Positions 7,120-7,171 of a DNA stretch of 7,171 bases are shown here, in pieces. Under the pieces are notes generated by a model, which searched no databases, was not told the origin of the DNA, and was given only the letters and a program-made list of their open reading frames with translations. The stretch comes from Chloroflexi bacterium RBG_16_64_32. Lineage in GTDB: Bacteria > Chloroflexota > Dehalococcoidia > SM23-28-2 > RBG-16-64-32. Position numbers and translations under genes: made by a program. The stretch's first letter is position 1; every line of letters begins with the position of its first letter. The stretch lies in assembly GCA_001795235.1 (NCBI GenBank), contig MGNZ01000051.1, positions 4,814 through 11,984 on the forward strand. Reading direction: 5' to 3'.

Positions 7120-7147
7120 TGTCCTCACCCGGCTGCCGGCAAGGACA
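7120..7147. repeat. Two-tier imperfect inverted repeat
   Basis: The outer arms TGTCCT (7120-7125) and AGGACA (7142-7147) enclose the inner arms CCGGC (7129-7133) and GCCGG (7135-7139), separated by a small 3/2-base internal mismatch. It could fold as an interrupted hairpin or serve as a protein site. Function is unknown. Confidence 0.45.
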
Positions 7148-7150
7148 TGA

Positions 7151-7165
7151 GCGGTCTATGACCGC
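7151..7165. repeat. Short perfect hairpin at the right edge
   Basis: GCGGTC (7151-7156) and GACCGC (7160-7165) flank the loop TAT. It lies 4 bases after the preceding inverted repeat and 6 bases before the window ends, so its relation to a downstream gene cannot be judged. Confidence 0.45.
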
Positions 7166-7171
7166 GGCGGG

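Noticed and set aside
4882..7128. A 748-codon open frame on the minus strand across the end of rel and all of comM
   Set aside because: It lies antisense to two secure genes, its translation is low-complexity and rich in Gly, Ala, Val, Arg and His without recognisable motifs, and such shadow frames are common in high-GC coding DNA.

Overview
This is a chromosomal window from a high-GC bacterium. It reads as housekeeping sequence with two accessory enzyme genes in the middle. Sampled lines of the rel and comM coding regions are about 62-67% G+C. The style of the Rel and HisS proteins reminds me of Chloroflexota, perhaps the Dehalococcoidia. That is an impression from remembered family members and was not tested by search.

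Layout: bases 1-1229 (minus strand) hold hisS, histidyl-tRNA synthetase, cut by the left edge so that only the last part of its C-terminal anticodon-binding domain is missing. A 143-bp divergent spacer follows. A carbon-nitrogen hydrolase (nitrilase superfamily) gene runs rightward at 1373-2260, and its base composition is visibly lower in G+C than its neighbours. A short-chain dehydrogenase/reductase gene is at 2363-3178, starting at a GTG behind a very strong ribosome binding site. A long bifunctional-type Rel (ppGpp synthetase/hydrolase) is at 3217-5409. A YifB/ComM AAA+ ATPase is at 5515-7044, behind a perfect TATAAT hexamer. The last about 120 bases are intergenic and hold a cluster of three palindromes, one apparently embedded in a CACAGAT/CGCAGAT-type repeat.

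How the genes relate: HisS charges tRNA-His and Rel senses uncharged tRNA on the ribosome, so both belong to translation and the stringent response. In several phyla rel and hisS are close neighbours. Here they lie on opposite strands, separated by the hydrolase and the SDR. ComM is a DNA branch-migration helicase used in natural transformation. The two middle genes have recognisable folds and complete active sites, but their substrates cannot be read from sequence.

I do not see a new multi-gene system. The points most worth a second look are the repeat and palindrome cluster at the right end, the acidic AxDD form of the Rel synthetase motif in a protein with an intact hydrolase site, the possible break of a rel-hisS linkage, and the inverted repeat flanking the comM -10 hexamer.
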